A DNA stretch of 64,000 bases from Zobellia galactanivorans (GCF_000973105.1 NC_015844.1:1980501-2044500), one strand, 5' to 3'. Positions 45,215 through 54,984 are shown, counted from the stretch's first letter. Numbers and translations are program-made. Notes: generated from the sequence alone by a model not told the origin.

Positions 45215-46897
45215 ATGAGCGAGGCAGTCGAGTCGTTGAATTTCATCGAACACATAGTTGAGGAAGACCTGAAAAATGGTTATTCAAAGCAAGATTTACG
45301 TTTTCGTTTTCCGCCCGAACCGAATGGCTATCTACACATTGGCCATGCAAGTTCGATTTGTTTGAATTTTGGATTGGGATTGCGGTATAACGCACCGGTA
45401 AATTTGAGGTTTGACGATACCAACCCGGCAAAGGAAGAACAAGAGTATGTAGATGCCATTAAAAGAGATGTGGAATGGCTCGGTTTTAAATGGGATACCG
45501 AACGGTATGCGTCTGATTATTTCCAACAATTATATGATTGGGCGATTGAGTTGATCAAAAAAGGAAAGGCTTATGTAGATGAGCAATCATCAGAGGAAAT
45601 GGCGGCCCAAAAAGGTACACCCACACAAGCCGGAACCGAGAGTCCGTATAGAAATCGTTCCGTTGAGGAGAATTTAGAGCTTTTTGAAAGGATGAAAGCC
45701 GGCGAATTTGCCGAAGGCACACATGTATTAAGGGCGAAAATCGATATGGCATCTTCCAATATGTTAATGCGCGACCCAATAATGTACCGAGTGTTACATA
45801 AAGCCCATCACAGAACAAATACCGATTGGTGTATTTATCCGATGTACGATTGGACCCACGGTGAGAGCGACTATATCGAACAGGTCTCACATTCATTTTG
45901 TACCCTAGAGTTCGCTATGCACCGTGAACTTTACGATTGGTTTTTGGATCAAGTAGTGGACTCCAAAAAGCTTAGACCTAAGCAACGTGAGTTCGCGCGA
46001 CGTAACCTAAGCCATACCGTGGTGAGTAAACGGAAGCTGCTACAGTTGGTTGAGCAGAAGGTGGTCAAAGGTTGGGACGATCCGAGAATGAGCACGATAT
46101 CAGGACTTAGAAGGCGGGGTTACACGCCTGAATCTATCCGTAATTTTGTAGATACCATTGGTATAGCCAAGCGTGATAACCTTATTGATGTTTCCCTTTT
46201 GGAATTCCACGTTCGTGAGCATTTGAATAAAATTGCGCCTAGGGTAATGGGTGTACTTAACCCCTTAAAGGTGGTAATCACGAACTACCCAGAGGGAGAA
46301 GTAGAGTGGTTGGATACCGAAAATAACCCCGAAGACGCATCGGCCGGTACACGGCAGATTCCTTTTTCAAGGGAACTTTATATTGAGCAGGAAGATTTCA
46401 GGGAGGAAGCCAACCGAAAGTTCTTCCGTTTAAAATTAGGGGGAGAGGTACGATTGAAATCTGGATATATCATCAAGGCTGAAAGCTGTACAAAAGATAC
46501 CGATGGGAATATTATAGAGGTGCAATGTACCTATGACCCTAAGAGTAAAAGTGGAAGTGGAACCGAGGAAAGCCTTCGTAAGGTAAAAGGAACCTTACAT
46601 TGGGTGTCGGTGGCCCATGCCTTGAAAGCAGAAGTTCGTCTTTACGATCGCTTGTTCACCGATGAGAGTCCCGATACACATAAGGACAAAGATTTTATGG
46701 AATTTGTAAATCCTGATTCTTTGAAAGTGATTACCGGTTATTTGGAACCGAGTTTGTCCGAGGCCAAAGCAGGTGATCGTTATCAGTTTCAACGTTTGGG
46801 TTATTTTTGTGTGGATCCCGATAGTTCAGATGAAAAATTGGTTTTTAACAGAACGGTCGGCTTAAGGGATACTTGGGCAAAAATTCAAAGCAAATAG
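45215..46897 (+). CDS. glnS: Glutaminyl-tRNA synthetase
   Basis: A 560-residue class I synthetase that charges tRNA-Gln with glutamine. The HIGH motif is HIGH at residues 41-44 (PEPNGYLHIGHAS) and the KMSKS-equivalent is VVSKR at 269-273. The DTNP motif, WDDPRMSTISGLRRRGYTPE and the C-terminal anticodon-binding beta barrels are all present. ATG 45215 is preferred over the TTG at 45182 because of the promoter element at 45187-45194 and the normal family N-terminus. With a GltX also in the window, tRNA-Gln charging is direct rather than through GatCAB alone. Confidence 0.95.
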   Translation: MSEAVESLNFIEHIVEEDLKNGYSKQDLRFRFPPEPNGYLHIGHASSICLNFGLGLRYNAPVNLRFDDTNPAKEEQEYVDAIKRDVEWLGFKWDTERYASDYFQQLYDWAIELIKKGKAYVDEQSSEEMAAQKGTPTQAGTESPYRNRSVEENLELFERMKAGEFAEGTHVLRAKIDMASSNMLMRDPIMYRVLHKAHHRTNTDWCIYPMYDWTHGESDYIEQVSHSFCTLEFAMHRELYDWFLDQVVDSKKLRPKQREFARRNLSHTVVSKRKLLQLVEQKVVKGWDDPRMSTISGLRRRGYTPESIRNFVDTIGIAKRDNLIDVSLLEFHVREHLNKIAPRVMGVLNPLKVVITNYPEGEVEWLDTENNPEDASAGTRQIPFSRELYIEQEDFREEANRKFFRLKLGGEVRLKSGYIIKAESCTKDTDGNIIEVQCTYDPKSKSGSGTEESLRKVKGTLHWVSVAHALKAEVRLYDRLFTDESPDTHKDKDFMEFVNPDSLKVITGYLEPSLSEAKAGDRYQFQRLGYFCVDPDSSDEKLVFNRTVGLRDTWAKIQSK

Positions 46898-47302
46898 ATT
46901 TAATATTATTACTTGTTGAAACTCTTTAAAGGCAATTTTGTTTTTAAGGAGTTTTTTTATGCGCAACACCCATTTTCCTCGGTATAATTAATTTCTATGG
47001 AAAGTATAATGAGTATTGATGATATATATTAAAAACGACTTATTTCCGTGGGATTTCAGGCTGTTTTAAAATTCTCCCTATAGATTGCTTTAGTTGGGTG
47101 ATTCGGCGCTTTTAAATCGGCTTAAATGGCGTCAGTCCACCTAAAATGTACTTAAACGTCAATTTTAGATTCGATTGAGGTAATTTTTAGAATTTCTTCA
47201 TGCTAACTTGCATGGTATCTGTTGGAGGTTAAATTTTTTTAGGTCTTCCCTAAAATATTTCTGAACAGATTTAACGTATTATGAATTTAAAAAATTGAGA
47301 TT
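46898..47302. other. 405-base intergenic region, no gene seen
   Basis: AT-rich DNA between glnS and the YtxH gene. No tRNA, convincing ORF or strong hairpin is visible; only a weak CTTTAAA/TTTAAGG pairing just after glnS. The YtxH operon promoter is presumably here but I find no clean TAnnTTTG. Confidence 0.5.
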
Positions 47303-47632
47303 ATGTCAAATGATAGTGGAAATATATTATTAGCCGTATTGACTGGGGCAATTGTTGGAGTAGGAGCGGGAATTTTGTATGCACCTGATAAAGGAGAGAA
47401 AACAAGAAAGAGAATTAAAAAGAATGCCTTAAAGACCAAAGAGGATATTTCAAACAGAATATCACAGGCTACCGATGAGTTGACGAAAACTGCCGAGGCC
47501 AAGAAAGTGGATTTTGAACAGAAGCTTGAGGATAGCATTTCAAATATGAGCTATAAGGCTGATGATATTATCATGACTTTGGAAGCTAAATTGGCCGAGC
47601 TGAAGAAGAAGAATGCACAACTACAGAAATAG
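47303..47632 (+). CDS. YtxH-domain protein
   Basis: A 109-residue protein with one N-terminal hydrophobic, Gly-rich segment (LLAVLTGAIVGVGAGILYAPDKGEKTRKRI), the YtxH signature, followed by a long amphipathic helix predicted to form a coiled coil. Such proteins sit at the inner membrane and are often stress-induced; molecular role unknown. First gene of a three-gene set with tight spacing (3 bases, then a 4-base overlap) resembling YqjD/YqjE/YqjK-type clusters. Confidence 0.85.
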   Translation: MSNDSGNILLAVLTGAIVGVGAGILYAPDKGEKTRKRIKKNALKTKEDISNRISQATDELTKTAEAKKVDFEQKLEDSISNMSYKADDIIMTLEAKLAELKKKNAQLQK

Positions 47633-47635
47633 CAT

Positions 47636-47986
47636 ATGGCATTTGAGGAACTAAAGGAAAGTATATCAGAAGCCGAGGCAAGCGCCAAGTCATACCTTGA
47701 TAGTAGTAGGGAGTTTTATAAGTTAAAGGCTTTTAAGCTGCTTATGAAAGGAATTACAGGCTTTGCCCAAGCTGCTTTTCTATCCGTGGCGCTAATATTG
47801 GCCCTTCTGTTCCTGTCACTAGGGGCAGCTTTTTGGTTAGGTGGCCAATTGGAGGATACGGCTTTAGGTTTTCTTATTGTCGGGGGATTTTATATACTGT
47901 TGGGTATTTTGGTTTTTGTATTCCGACGTACCTTGGTCAAACCGCTCATGGCCCGTTTTTCCGAACTTTATTTTGAAGAAATATGA
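47636..47986 (+). CDS. Phage holin-like (YqjE-type) membrane protein
   Basis: A 116-residue protein with an amphipathic N-terminus and two strong TM helices (~45-68 and ~78-97) separated by a short GGQLEDTA loop: the layout of the YqjE / putative actinobacterial holin-X superfamily. It is chromosomal and not phage-associated here, so a lysis role is unlikely. It overlaps the next gene by ATGA. Confidence 0.75.
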   Translation: MAFEELKESISEAEASAKSYLDSSREFYKLKAFKLLMKGITGFAQAAFLSVALILALLFLSLGAAFWLGGQLEDTALGFLIVGGFYILLGILVFVFRRTLVKPLMARFSELYFEEI

Positions 47987-48198
47987 TACCAAAAAAATAT
48001 ACTACGTTCGAACAGATCGATCAAGACTTGAAAATCTTGAAATTGGAGCAGGAGATAGGCCGTGAAAATTTTAAGATGCATGTACAGATTACAAAGAATA
48101 GTCTATATCCGAGCCATTTGTTGGGTGGGTTTAGCGGAATTATTCAAAAACTGACCCTGTCCATGGTGGCGAAAAAGCTGTTGAAGAAGTTCAACTAG
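47983..48198 (+). CDS. Small DUF6327-like protein
   Basis: A 71-residue protein (KKYTTFEQIDQDLKILKLEQEIGRENFK ... LLGGFSGIIQKLTLSMVAKKLLKKF) often found behind YtxH and holin-like genes in Flavobacteriia. A mostly helical, basic C-terminus suggests membrane association. Its start overlaps the previous stop by four bases, implying coupled translation. Function unknown. Confidence 0.75.
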   Translation: MIPKKYTTFEQIDQDLKILKLEQEIGRENFKMHVQITKNSLYPSHLLGGFSGIIQKLTLSMVAKKLLKKFN

Positions 48199-48216
48199 TA
48201 TTACTTTAGACTAAAG

Positions 48217-48255
48217 AATGGCCTTAGGTATAAATTTCCTAAGGCCATTTTTTAA
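48217..48255 (+). terminator. Rho-independent terminator of the YtxH operon
   Basis: AATGGCCTTAGG (48217-48228) pairs with CCTAAGGCCATT (48238-48249), a 12-bp perfect stem followed by a T-run. Confidence 0.85.
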
Positions 48256-48288
48256 TTATTGGGATAGGGGAGGTGAAGCTCCCGTACC

Positions 48289-49221
48289 TTATGACTCGCT
48301 GTCTTTTTTCTTATGTGTTTTTTTCATCGACTCGCCGATCATATTACTTGCCGTAAAGGAGGCGACCATATTGTTTAGCATGTCACTACCCGCTTGTGGT
48401 GAATTAGGCAACAGGATCAGGTTGGTGTTGGTTTCTTCACCTATGGATTGTAGGGTGTCATAATGCTGTGTAACAACGATAAGGGCCGAGGCTTCTTGCG
48501 AGTTGATGCCAACTTTATTCAGTACCTCTACTGACTCTTCGAGTCCTCGTGCTATCTCACGACGCTGGTCGGCAATACCCATACCTTGGAGTCTTTTACT
48601 TTCCGCTTCGGCCTTAGCCTTTTCTACGATAAGGATACGGGCGGCGTCACCTTCGAATTGGGCGGCTATTTTTTCACGTTCCGAAGCATTGATACGGTTC
48701 ATGGCTTCCTTTACCTGGGCATCGGGGTCTATATCCGTTACCAAGGTTTTAATAATGTCGTAACCATAATCCAACATAGCATCCTGTAGCTCCGATTTTA
48801 CGGCAATGGCGATATCATCTTTCTTTACGAAAACATCGTCCAATTTCATTTTTGGCACTTCTGCACGGACTACATCAAATACGTAGGAGGTAATCTGCTC
48901 GTGCGGGTACTCCAATTTATAGAAGGCGTCGTATACCTTTTCCTTTATCACTACATATTGCACCGAAACCTTGAGTTTTACGAATACATCATCTAAGGTC
49001 TTGGTCTCAATAATAACATCCAATTGCTGTATTTTAAGTCCGACCCTTGCGGAAATACGTTGAACGAAGGGTATCTTAAATTGAATGCCCGAATGTCTGA
49101 CACTAGTGAATTTTCCGAAGGTTTCAATTAAAACCGCGGTTTGTTGTTTGACGATAAAGACTCCTGAGAGGATGGTCACAATAACGAAAAATGCAATTGG
49201 TATCCAGAGAAAACTGCCCAT
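48289..49221 (-). CDS. SPFH/Band 7 (stomatin-like) membrane protein
   Basis: A 310-residue protein with one N-terminal TM helix (residues 5-24) followed by an SPFH domain (~25-210) and a coiled-coil region rich in Ala/Glu/Lys (ILIVEKAKAEAESKRLQGMGIADQRREIARG). Such proteins oligomerise into membrane microdomain scaffolds and can regulate proteases. No NfeD-type partner is adjacent. The very C-terminus is Lys/Ser-rich. Family is certain, cellular role not. Confidence 0.9.
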   Translation of the reverse strand: MGSFLWIPIAFFVIVTILSGVFIVKQQTAVLIETFGKFTSVRHSGIQFKIPFVQRISARVGLKIQQLDVIIETKTLDDVFVKLKVSVQYVVIKEKVYDAFYKLEYPHEQITSYVFDVVRAEVPKMKLDDVFVKKDDIAIAVKSELQDAMLDYGYDIIKTLVTDIDPDAQVKEAMNRINASEREKIAAQFEGDAARILIVEKAKAEAESKRLQGMGIADQRREIARGLEESVEVLNKVGINSQEASALIVVTQHYDTLQSIGEETNTNLILLPNSPQAGSDMLNNMVASFTASNMIGESMKKTHKKKDSES

Positions 49222-49352
49222 AATTTTAGATTTAGATGATTTAATGAATTACTGAATTACTGAATTTACGAAATGCTTTATATATATGTAGTATTTTTCG
49301 TGAGTTTGTTACACACCGCTAGTATTCTTGGTTGGGACCAACAAAAAAAGGA

Positions 49353-49379
49353 GCAACGATTGGTTTTTGCAATCGTTGC
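49353..49379 (-). terminator. Rho-independent terminator of gltX
   Basis: GCAACGATTG (49353-49362) pairs perfectly with CAATCGTTGC (49370-49379). On the minus strand it is followed by CTCCTTTTTTTGTT. Confidence 0.85.
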
Positions 49380-49406
49380 CCCTTATCGGAATATAGTGGA
49401 TATAAT

Positions 49407-50915
49407 TTATGCTAAAGCCGTTATCGCCTTTTGAATACGGGCGATGCTGTCCGTTTTTCCGATCATGGCCATGATATCGAACAAATGAGGACCTTTCATA
49501 TCGCCGACAATGACCAAGCGCAAGGGCGGCATGACTTTACCGAAGGATAGTTCTTCTTCTCCAATCCATGCTTTTACGGTAGTTTCAACATGTGCCGAGC
49601 TAAAGTCCTCTATACTTTCTAGTACTGATACCAAACGGTTTAAAATGTCAGGGGTATCGGCCTTCCATTGTTTTTTGGCGGCCTTTTCGTTGTAAGATGT
49701 TGGGGCTTCGAAGAAATAATCCGATAAATCCCAAAAGTCCGACACGAATACGGCGCGTTCCTTGATCAGGCCAACGACCTTTTCAATATAGTCCATGGGT
49801 TTGTCATCGACTGCCACCGACTTTGATTTCAAGATTTCGGCATAAAGAGCGGCCAATTCCTTGTCATCTTTATTTTGAAGATATTGTTGGTTGTACCACT
49901 TGGTTTTATCAGGGTCAAATCGTGCCCCTGATTTGTTCACGCGTTCTATGCTAAAGGTGTCGATTAATTCCTGAAGGCTAAAAATCTCCTGTTCGGTACC
50001 GGGGTTCCAGCCTAAAAGGGCCAAGAAGTTTACAACTGCTTCCGGAAAATATCCGGCTTCCTTATAGCCTTCCGATTCCTTCCAACTTAGGGGGAAGACG
50101 GGAAAGCCTAACTTTTCACCATCGCGTTTGCTGAGTTTACCTTTTCCTACCGGCTTCATAATGAGCGGTAAATGGGCAAATTCAGGGGTCTTCCAGCCAA
50201 AGGCATCATAGAGTTGTTGGTGTAGGGCCAAAGAGGGCAACCATTCTTCACCCCGAATGACATGGGTAATTTCCATTAAATGGTCATCTACAATATTGGC
50301 GAGATGATAGGTGGGCATACCGTCGCTTTTGAAAAGAACCTTGTCGTCTAAGATATTGGTGTCGATTTCAATCGTTCCGCGAATAAGGTCCTTTAGATGC
50401 AACTTCTCATCTGGAGGGGTAAGAAAACGTACCACGTAGTCTTCACCGGATTCCAAGCGGTTTTTGACTTCCTCTGGCGATAATGATAAAGAATTGTCCA
50501 GTTTCAGTCGGTTGTGCCAATTATATATGAAGGTCTTGCCTTCCGCTTCGTGACCTTTGCGGTGGGCATCAAGGCTTTCCGAGGTATCGAAGGCGTAATA
50601 TGCCTTTCCTTTGGCAATGAGGGTTTCCGCGTATTCCTTGTATAAATGTTTGCGTTCACTTTGCCTATAGGGACCATGGTCACCCTGTAATCCCGGACCT
50701 TCGTCAAAAGCGAGTCCGCACCAGTTCAAGGCATCGATAATATACTGTTCGGCACCTTCTACATAGCGGTTCTGATCGGTGTCTTCGATTCTTAATATAA
50801 AATCGCCACCGTGTTTTTTGGCGAATAAATAATTGAATAGGGCAGTGCGGACACCACCGATGTGCAAGGGCCCTGTAGGGCTGGGTGCAAAACGTACGCG
50901 TACTCTTTGGCTCAT
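49407..50915 (-). CDS. gltX: Glutamyl-tRNA synthetase
   Basis: A 502-residue class I synthetase. The HIGH motif lies in FAPSPTGPLHIGGVRTALFNYL (His18-Gly20 region) and the KMSKS motif is KLSKR at 260-264. RIEDTD and the C-terminal helical anticodon-binding domain are present. It carries a well-formed promoter (50935-50965) and terminator, so it is probably monocistronic. Confidence 0.95.
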   Translation of the reverse strand: MSQRVRVRFAPSPTGPLHIGGVRTALFNYLFAKKHGGDFILRIEDTDQNRYVEGAEQYIIDALNWCGLAFDEGPGLQGDHGPYRQSERKHLYKEYAETLIAKGKAYYAFDTSESLDAHRKGHEAEGKTFIYNWHNRLKLDNSLSLSPEEVKNRLESGEDYVVRFLTPPDEKLHLKDLIRGTIEIDTNILDDKVLFKSDGMPTYHLANIVDDHLMEITHVIRGEEWLPSLALHQQLYDAFGWKTPEFAHLPLIMKPVGKGKLSKRDGEKLGFPVFPLSWKESEGYKEAGYFPEAVVNFLALLGWNPGTEQEIFSLQELIDTFSIERVNKSGARFDPDKTKWYNQQYLQNKDDKELAALYAEILKSKSVAVDDKPMDYIEKVVGLIKERAVFVSDFWDLSDYFFEAPTSYNEKAAKKQWKADTPDILNRLVSVLESIEDFSSAHVETTVKAWIGEEELSFGKVMPPLRLVIVGDMKGPHLFDIMAMIGKTDSIARIQKAITALA

Positions 50916-50934
50916 GGCTAAAATATTTATGCCG

Positions 50935-50969
50935 TAAAGGTATAAAAAGCGCCCTAGCTCCCAAAGGTA
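50935..50969 (-). promoter_or_regulatory. Promoter of gltX
   Basis: Minus strand: -33 TTTG (50962-50965), 19-base spacer, -7 TACCTTTA (50935-50942), 20 bases before the ATG. A second, exact -7 match TACCTTTG overlaps the -33 at 50962-50969 and could drive an alternative start. Confidence 0.6.
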
Positions 50970-51047
50970 TAAGCTTTAAACCGCGCTTATATTCGCCTTA
51001 TTCCGCTTCTAAGAGCTCAGGCCCTTTTTTCCTTATCTTTACAATCT

Positions 51048-54000
51048 ATGAACGCTTATCAGAACATACTTCACAAGCTCAACGCTTTCGTTAGAAAGTA
51101 CTATACCAAGATGCTGGTTAAAGGCATTTTGCTGTTTATTGCCTTGGGCTTGCTTTTCTTTTTTGTGGTTTTGGGCATCGAGTACATGCTTTGGCTCAAT
51201 TCTACGGGACGTTTGCTGCTTTTGTTGGGGTGTATATCCGTGGAACTGTTATTGTTGTTTAAATACATTTTAACGCCTTTGTTCTATCTTTTTAGGTTAA
51301 AGCGGGGAATGGACAAGAAGGAAGCCTCCGTATTGATCGGAAAGCATTTTCCCGAGGTAGGAGATAAGTTGTATAACCTAATAGAGTTGGGCGAGGACAA
51401 GGATCGTTCCGAGTTGCTTTTGGCCAGTATAGAACAGCGAAGCCAGCAGATGGGGGTCGTGCCCTTTACCAAGGCGGTGGATTTTCGCGAAAACCTGAAG
51501 TACCTCAAATACTTGGGTATACCGTTACTTGTGATTTTGATAATGTGGCTTACCGGCAACCTTAGGCCTTTTTTCGGATCTGCGGATCGGGTCGTAAATT
51601 ATAACATGGCCTATGAACCCCCAGCACCTTTTAGCTTTCACCTTTTATCCAATGACCTGAGTGTACTCGACACCGAGTCCTTGACCATTGAAGTGATGAC
51701 CAAGGGGGAAGTGCGTCCTGAGATGGTTTATATTGAAATCGATGGAAAGCAATCGGTTTTACAAGAATTTGGAGGCCGTTACCAGTATACCTTTGATGCG
51801 CCGGTAGGTGATATGAGTTTCGCTTTTACGGCAAATGGTGTGCGTTCTAGGGAATATACCCTAAAGGTATTGAGAACACCGACCGTACAGGACTTTGAGG
51901 TAAATTTGCAGTACCCGAGTTATTTGAACATGCCTCCCGAAACCCTAAAAAGTACGGGCAACGCTACCTTTCCGGAAGGTACAAGGGTAACGTGGAAGGT
52001 CATCGGAAAAAACACCGAATCGATACGGTTGTTGACCAAAGACACCGTTCAGGATTTTACGATGTCGAAGCAATTCTTCAAACTATCTAAAAGTATATAT
52101 CGCGATCTGGCCTATGAGATTACCACATCGAACAGTAATGTGAGTGATTATGAGAGATTGGGATATAAGTTCAAGGTAATTCGAGATGCCTATCCGACAA
52201 TTAAAGTACAGCAGATACGTGATAGCTTGAATCCCAATGTGGCCTATTATGTGGGTGAGGCTTCCGATGACTATAGGTTGAGTAAGGTGAGACTCGTGTG
52301 CTATTCGACTTCCCAGCCTGAAGACCGACAAAGTATCGCCATATCTATGCCTGAGACCAATTTTGATCAGTTTTACTATACCTTCCCCTCGGGATTGGAT
52401 TTGAAATCTGGGGTAGACTATAGCTTTTATTTTGAGGCCACCGATAATGACGCGATCCATAAAGGAAAGAGTAGTAAGAGTCAAGTCTTTTCTTTGGCTT
52501 TGTTGGATGAAGCCCAGCTTAAAAATAAGGAGTTGGAATCGCAGCAGGCCATTATTAATAATTTGGATAAATCGCTGAACAAGTTCAAGGAGCAAAAGAC
52601 CGAGTTAAAGGAATTGAACGAGAACCAGAAGGAAAAAAATCAACTGAATTTTAATGATAAGAATCAAATCAAGGACTTCCTTAGGAAACAACAGCTGCAA
52701 GAGAACCAGATGCAAAAGTTTTCGAAGCAGTTAAAGGAAAATCTGAACAAGGGGGACAAGGACGATAAGTTGAACCAGTTGTTGCAAGAGCGATTGGAAC
52801 GACAGGAGATGGAGGCCAAAAAGAATGAAAAATTACTGGAGGAATTGAATAAGGTGGCTGACAAAATTGATAAGCAATCACTGGCGAAGAAGCTCGAAGA
52901 ACTAGGTAAAAAACAACAGAACAGCGAGCGAAACCTTGAGCAATTATTGGAATTGACCAAACGGTATTATGTTACGGAAAAGGCGGACCAGTTAGGGAGG
53001 GAGTTGGAAAAATTGGCCGAAGAACAAGAAAAAGAAGCACAAAAAAAGGCAGAAGCCAAATCGCTTGAAGAGCAGGAAAAGTTGAACCAGAAGTTTAGCG
53101 AGTTGGGTAAAGAACTTGAAGAGTTGGAAAAGGACAATCAAGATCTTAAAAAACCAATGAGTATAGAAATGGATCAACAGAAGAAGGAAGCTGTTGAAAA
53201 GGATCAGGAAGAAGCTAAGGATGCCCTTGAAAAGTTAGAGAAAGAGAGGCAATCCGGAGAACCGAAAGAGTCTGGGGAAAAGGCCACAAAGAAGCAAAAA
53301 TCGGCAGCCCAAAAGATGAAGGAAATGAGTGAAGCCTTATCTAAGGCGGCCGCTGGAGGTGGGGGGTCTTCCATTACCGAAGATGCTGAAATGCTCCGAC
53401 AAATTTTAGATAACCTAGTTACCTTTAGTTTTAAGCAAGAGCGCTTGTATGAAAATTTGGAGGAAGTCGATGCCAACACCTCACAGTTTTCGAATAGCAT
53501 ACGTAAGCAACAAGAATTACGAGATCTTTTCGAACATGTTGACGATAGCTTATTTGCCTTGTCGTTACGTCGTGCCGAACTTTCTGAATTTGTAAATGAG
53601 CAAATCACCGAGGTGTATTACAATATCGACAAGACTTTGGAAAGCGTGGCCGAGAATCAAATATACCAAGGTGTATCTTATCAAAAATATGTACTTACGG
53701 CATCGAATAGCTTAGCTGATTTTCTAGCTCGGATATTGGACAATATGCAAGAAAGTATGATGTCCGGTAAAGGGCAGGGTGAAGGAGAGGAATTTCAACT
53801 TCCAGATATTATCAAGGGCCAGCAGGAGCTTAAGGAGAAAATGGAAGGCATGGGAAAGGAAGGCCAAGGAAAACCGAGCGAAGGCCAAGGTCAAGGACAA
53901 AAGGGGAAGGGCCAAGGCCAACAGGGCGAGGGTAAAGAAGGAGAAGGCCAGAAGAAGGGTAAAGGTCAAGGTGGTGACCAAGGAGACCCTAAGGGAAAGG

Positions 54001-54509
54001 GACAAGGAAAGAATGGAGAAGGAGAGAACGGTGGGAAGTCCGGAGCCAATGGTGGACAGGGGAGCGGGAACTCTAACCAAGTTTCGGAAGAAGAACTTAA
54101 AGAGATTTACGAAATTTATAAAACACAGCAAATGTTGCGGGAGAAGTTGGAGCAGCAGTTGAAGGATATGATGAATTCCGGCGACAGGAAGTTGGGCCAG
54201 AAGCTGGTGAAGCAAATGGAAGATTTTGAAAATGACCTGTTGGAAAACGGGGTGACCCAGCGAAGTCTTTCGAAAATAAATAACATTCAGTACGAAATGT
54301 TGAAATTGGAGAATGCTACCTTGAAGCAAGGGAAGAAGTCCGAAAGGGAGAGCAACACCAATACCAATCAGTTTAAAAATCCTATCACCTCCAAGCCTTC
54401 AGTATTAGAGAATTATCGGGATGAAATTGAGATTTTAAACCGACAAGCACTACCTTTGCGCCACAATTTTCAAAATAAGGTAAAAGAATATTTTAAGAGC
54501 AATGATTGA
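51048..54509 (+). CDS. DUF4175-type large membrane protein
   Basis: An 1,153-residue protein with N-terminal TM helices (~22-45, ~52-75) and a third at ~152-168, then a beta-rich periplasmic part (~175-480) and a very long Glu/Lys/Gln-rich coiled coil (~485-770). Residues ~904-1010 are a low-complexity Gly/Gln/Lys/Glu tract (GQGKGEGQ-type). Layout and QNSERNLEQLLELTKRYYVTEKA fit the DUF4175 family, widespread in Bacteroidota and of unknown function. It overlaps ybeY by eight bases, so the two are co-translated. The tract's codons are purine-rich, adding to local G excess. Confidence 0.82.
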   Translation: MNAYQNILHKLNAFVRKYYTKMLVKGILLFIALGLLFFFVVLGIEYMLWLNSTGRLLLLLGCISVELLLLFKYILTPLFYLFRLKRGMDKKEASVLIGKHFPEVGDKLYNLIELGEDKDRSELLLASIEQRSQQMGVVPFTKAVDFRENLKYLKYLGIPLLVILIMWLTGNLRPFFGSADRVVNYNMAYEPPAPFSFHLLSNDLSVLDTESLTIEVMTKGEVRPEMVYIEIDGKQSVLQEFGGRYQYTFDAPVGDMSFAFTANGVRSREYTLKVLRTPTVQDFEVNLQYPSYLNMPPETLKSTGNATFPEGTRVTWKVIGKNTESIRLLTKDTVQDFTMSKQFFKLSKSIYRDLAYEITTSNSNVSDYERLGYKFKVIRDAYPTIKVQQIRDSLNPNVAYYVGEASDDYRLSKVRLVCYSTSQPEDRQSIAISMPETNFDQFYYTFPSGLDLKSGVDYSFYFEATDNDAIHKGKSSKSQVFSLALLDEAQLKNKELESQQAIINNLDKSLNKFKEQKTELKELNENQKEKNQLNFNDKNQIKDFLRKQQLQENQMQKFSKQLKENLNKGDKDDKLNQLLQERLERQEMEAKKNEKLLEELNKVADKIDKQSLAKKLEELGKKQQNSERNLEQLLELTKRYYVTEKADQLGRELEKLAEEQEKEAQKKAEAKSLEEQEKLNQKFSELGKELEELEKDNQDLKKPMSIEMDQQKKEAVEKDQEEAKDALEKLEKERQSGEPKESGEKATKKQKSAAQKMKEMSEALSKAAAGGGGSSITEDAEMLRQILDNLVTFSFKQERLYENLEEVDANTSQFSNSIRKQQELRDLFEHVDDSLFALSLRRAELSEFVNEQITEVYYNIDKTLESVAENQIYQGVSYQKYVLTASNSLADFLARILDNMQESMMSGKGQGEGEEFQLPDIIKGQQELKEKMEGMGKEGQGKPSEGQGQGQKGKGQGQQGEGKEGEGQKKGKGQGGDQGDPKGKGQGKNGEGENGGKSGANGGQGSGNSNQVSEEELKEIYEIYKTQQMLREKLEQQLKDMMNSGDRKLGQKLVKQMEDFENDLLENGVTQRSLSKINNIQYEMLKLENATLKQGKKSERESNTNTNQFKNPITSKPSVLENYRDEIEILNRQALPLRHNFQNKVKEYFKSND

Positions 54510-54921
54510 GTTTCATTTTAATACTGATTTTTCTTTGGAGAACCCAGAAAAATATAGCCGTTGGTTAGAACAGCTTATTGAATCCGAACAGGGTTCCTTA
54601 GAGCAATTGGATTATATTTTTTGTTCTGATGAAGAGCTCTTGGATATGAATCAAAAATATCTTTCGCACGATACGTATACCGATATTTTGACGTTTGATT
54701 ATACTGAGGATAAAGCCATAGCGGGTGACATTTTTATTTCGGTCGATAGGGTCAGGGACAATGCCCAGGATTTAAACACCGAATTTGAAGAAGAGTTGCG
54801 CCGGGTTATGGCACATGGCGTGTTGCATCTGTTCGGCTATAAGGATAAGACGGATGAGGAAGCCAGTTTGATGCGTACTAAGGAAGAAGAAAAAATGGCA
54901 ATGTTCCACGTGGAACAATAG
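54502..54921 (+). CDS. ybeY: rRNA maturation endoribonuclease YbeY
   Basis: A 139-residue zinc-dependent endonuclease for 16S rRNA 3'-end processing and ribosome quality control. The metal motif begins HGVLHLFGYKDKT: His105 and His109 are present, but the usual third His of HGxLHLxGYDH is replaced (Lys114-Asp115). The DTYTDILTFDY substrate-binding block is intact. It overlaps the DUF4175 gene by eight bases. Its last codons (MFHVEQ) are formed by the parS-like palindrome at 54902-54917, which probably fixed this C-terminus. Confidence 0.93.
   Translation: MIEFHFNTDFSLENPEKYSRWLEQLIESEQGSLEQLDYIFCSDEELLDMNQKYLSHDTYTDILTFDYTEDKAIAGDIFISVDRVRDNAQDLNTEFEEELRRVMAHGVLHLFGYKDKTDEEASLMRTKEEEKMAMFHVEQ
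54902..54917. other. parS-like centromere site 1
   Basis: TGTTCCACGTGGAACA, a perfect 16-bp palindrome and a symmetrical variant of the bacterial parS consensus TGTTTCACGTGAAACA. It lies within the 3' end of ybeY. An identical copy is at 56864-56879. ParB binds such sites to organise origin-proximal DNA. Confidence 0.85.
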
Positions 54922-54984
54922 GAAGAATATGCCCGTCCGTTTCTAACGGATTGACATGGTTTCATGTAATTAAGAGAGTGTAGA

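Noticed and set aside
47636-48198. Prophage remnant because of the holin-like gene
   Set aside because: No phage genes are nearby; the YtxH/holin-like/small-protein trio is a common chromosomal envelope cluster in Flavobacteriia.
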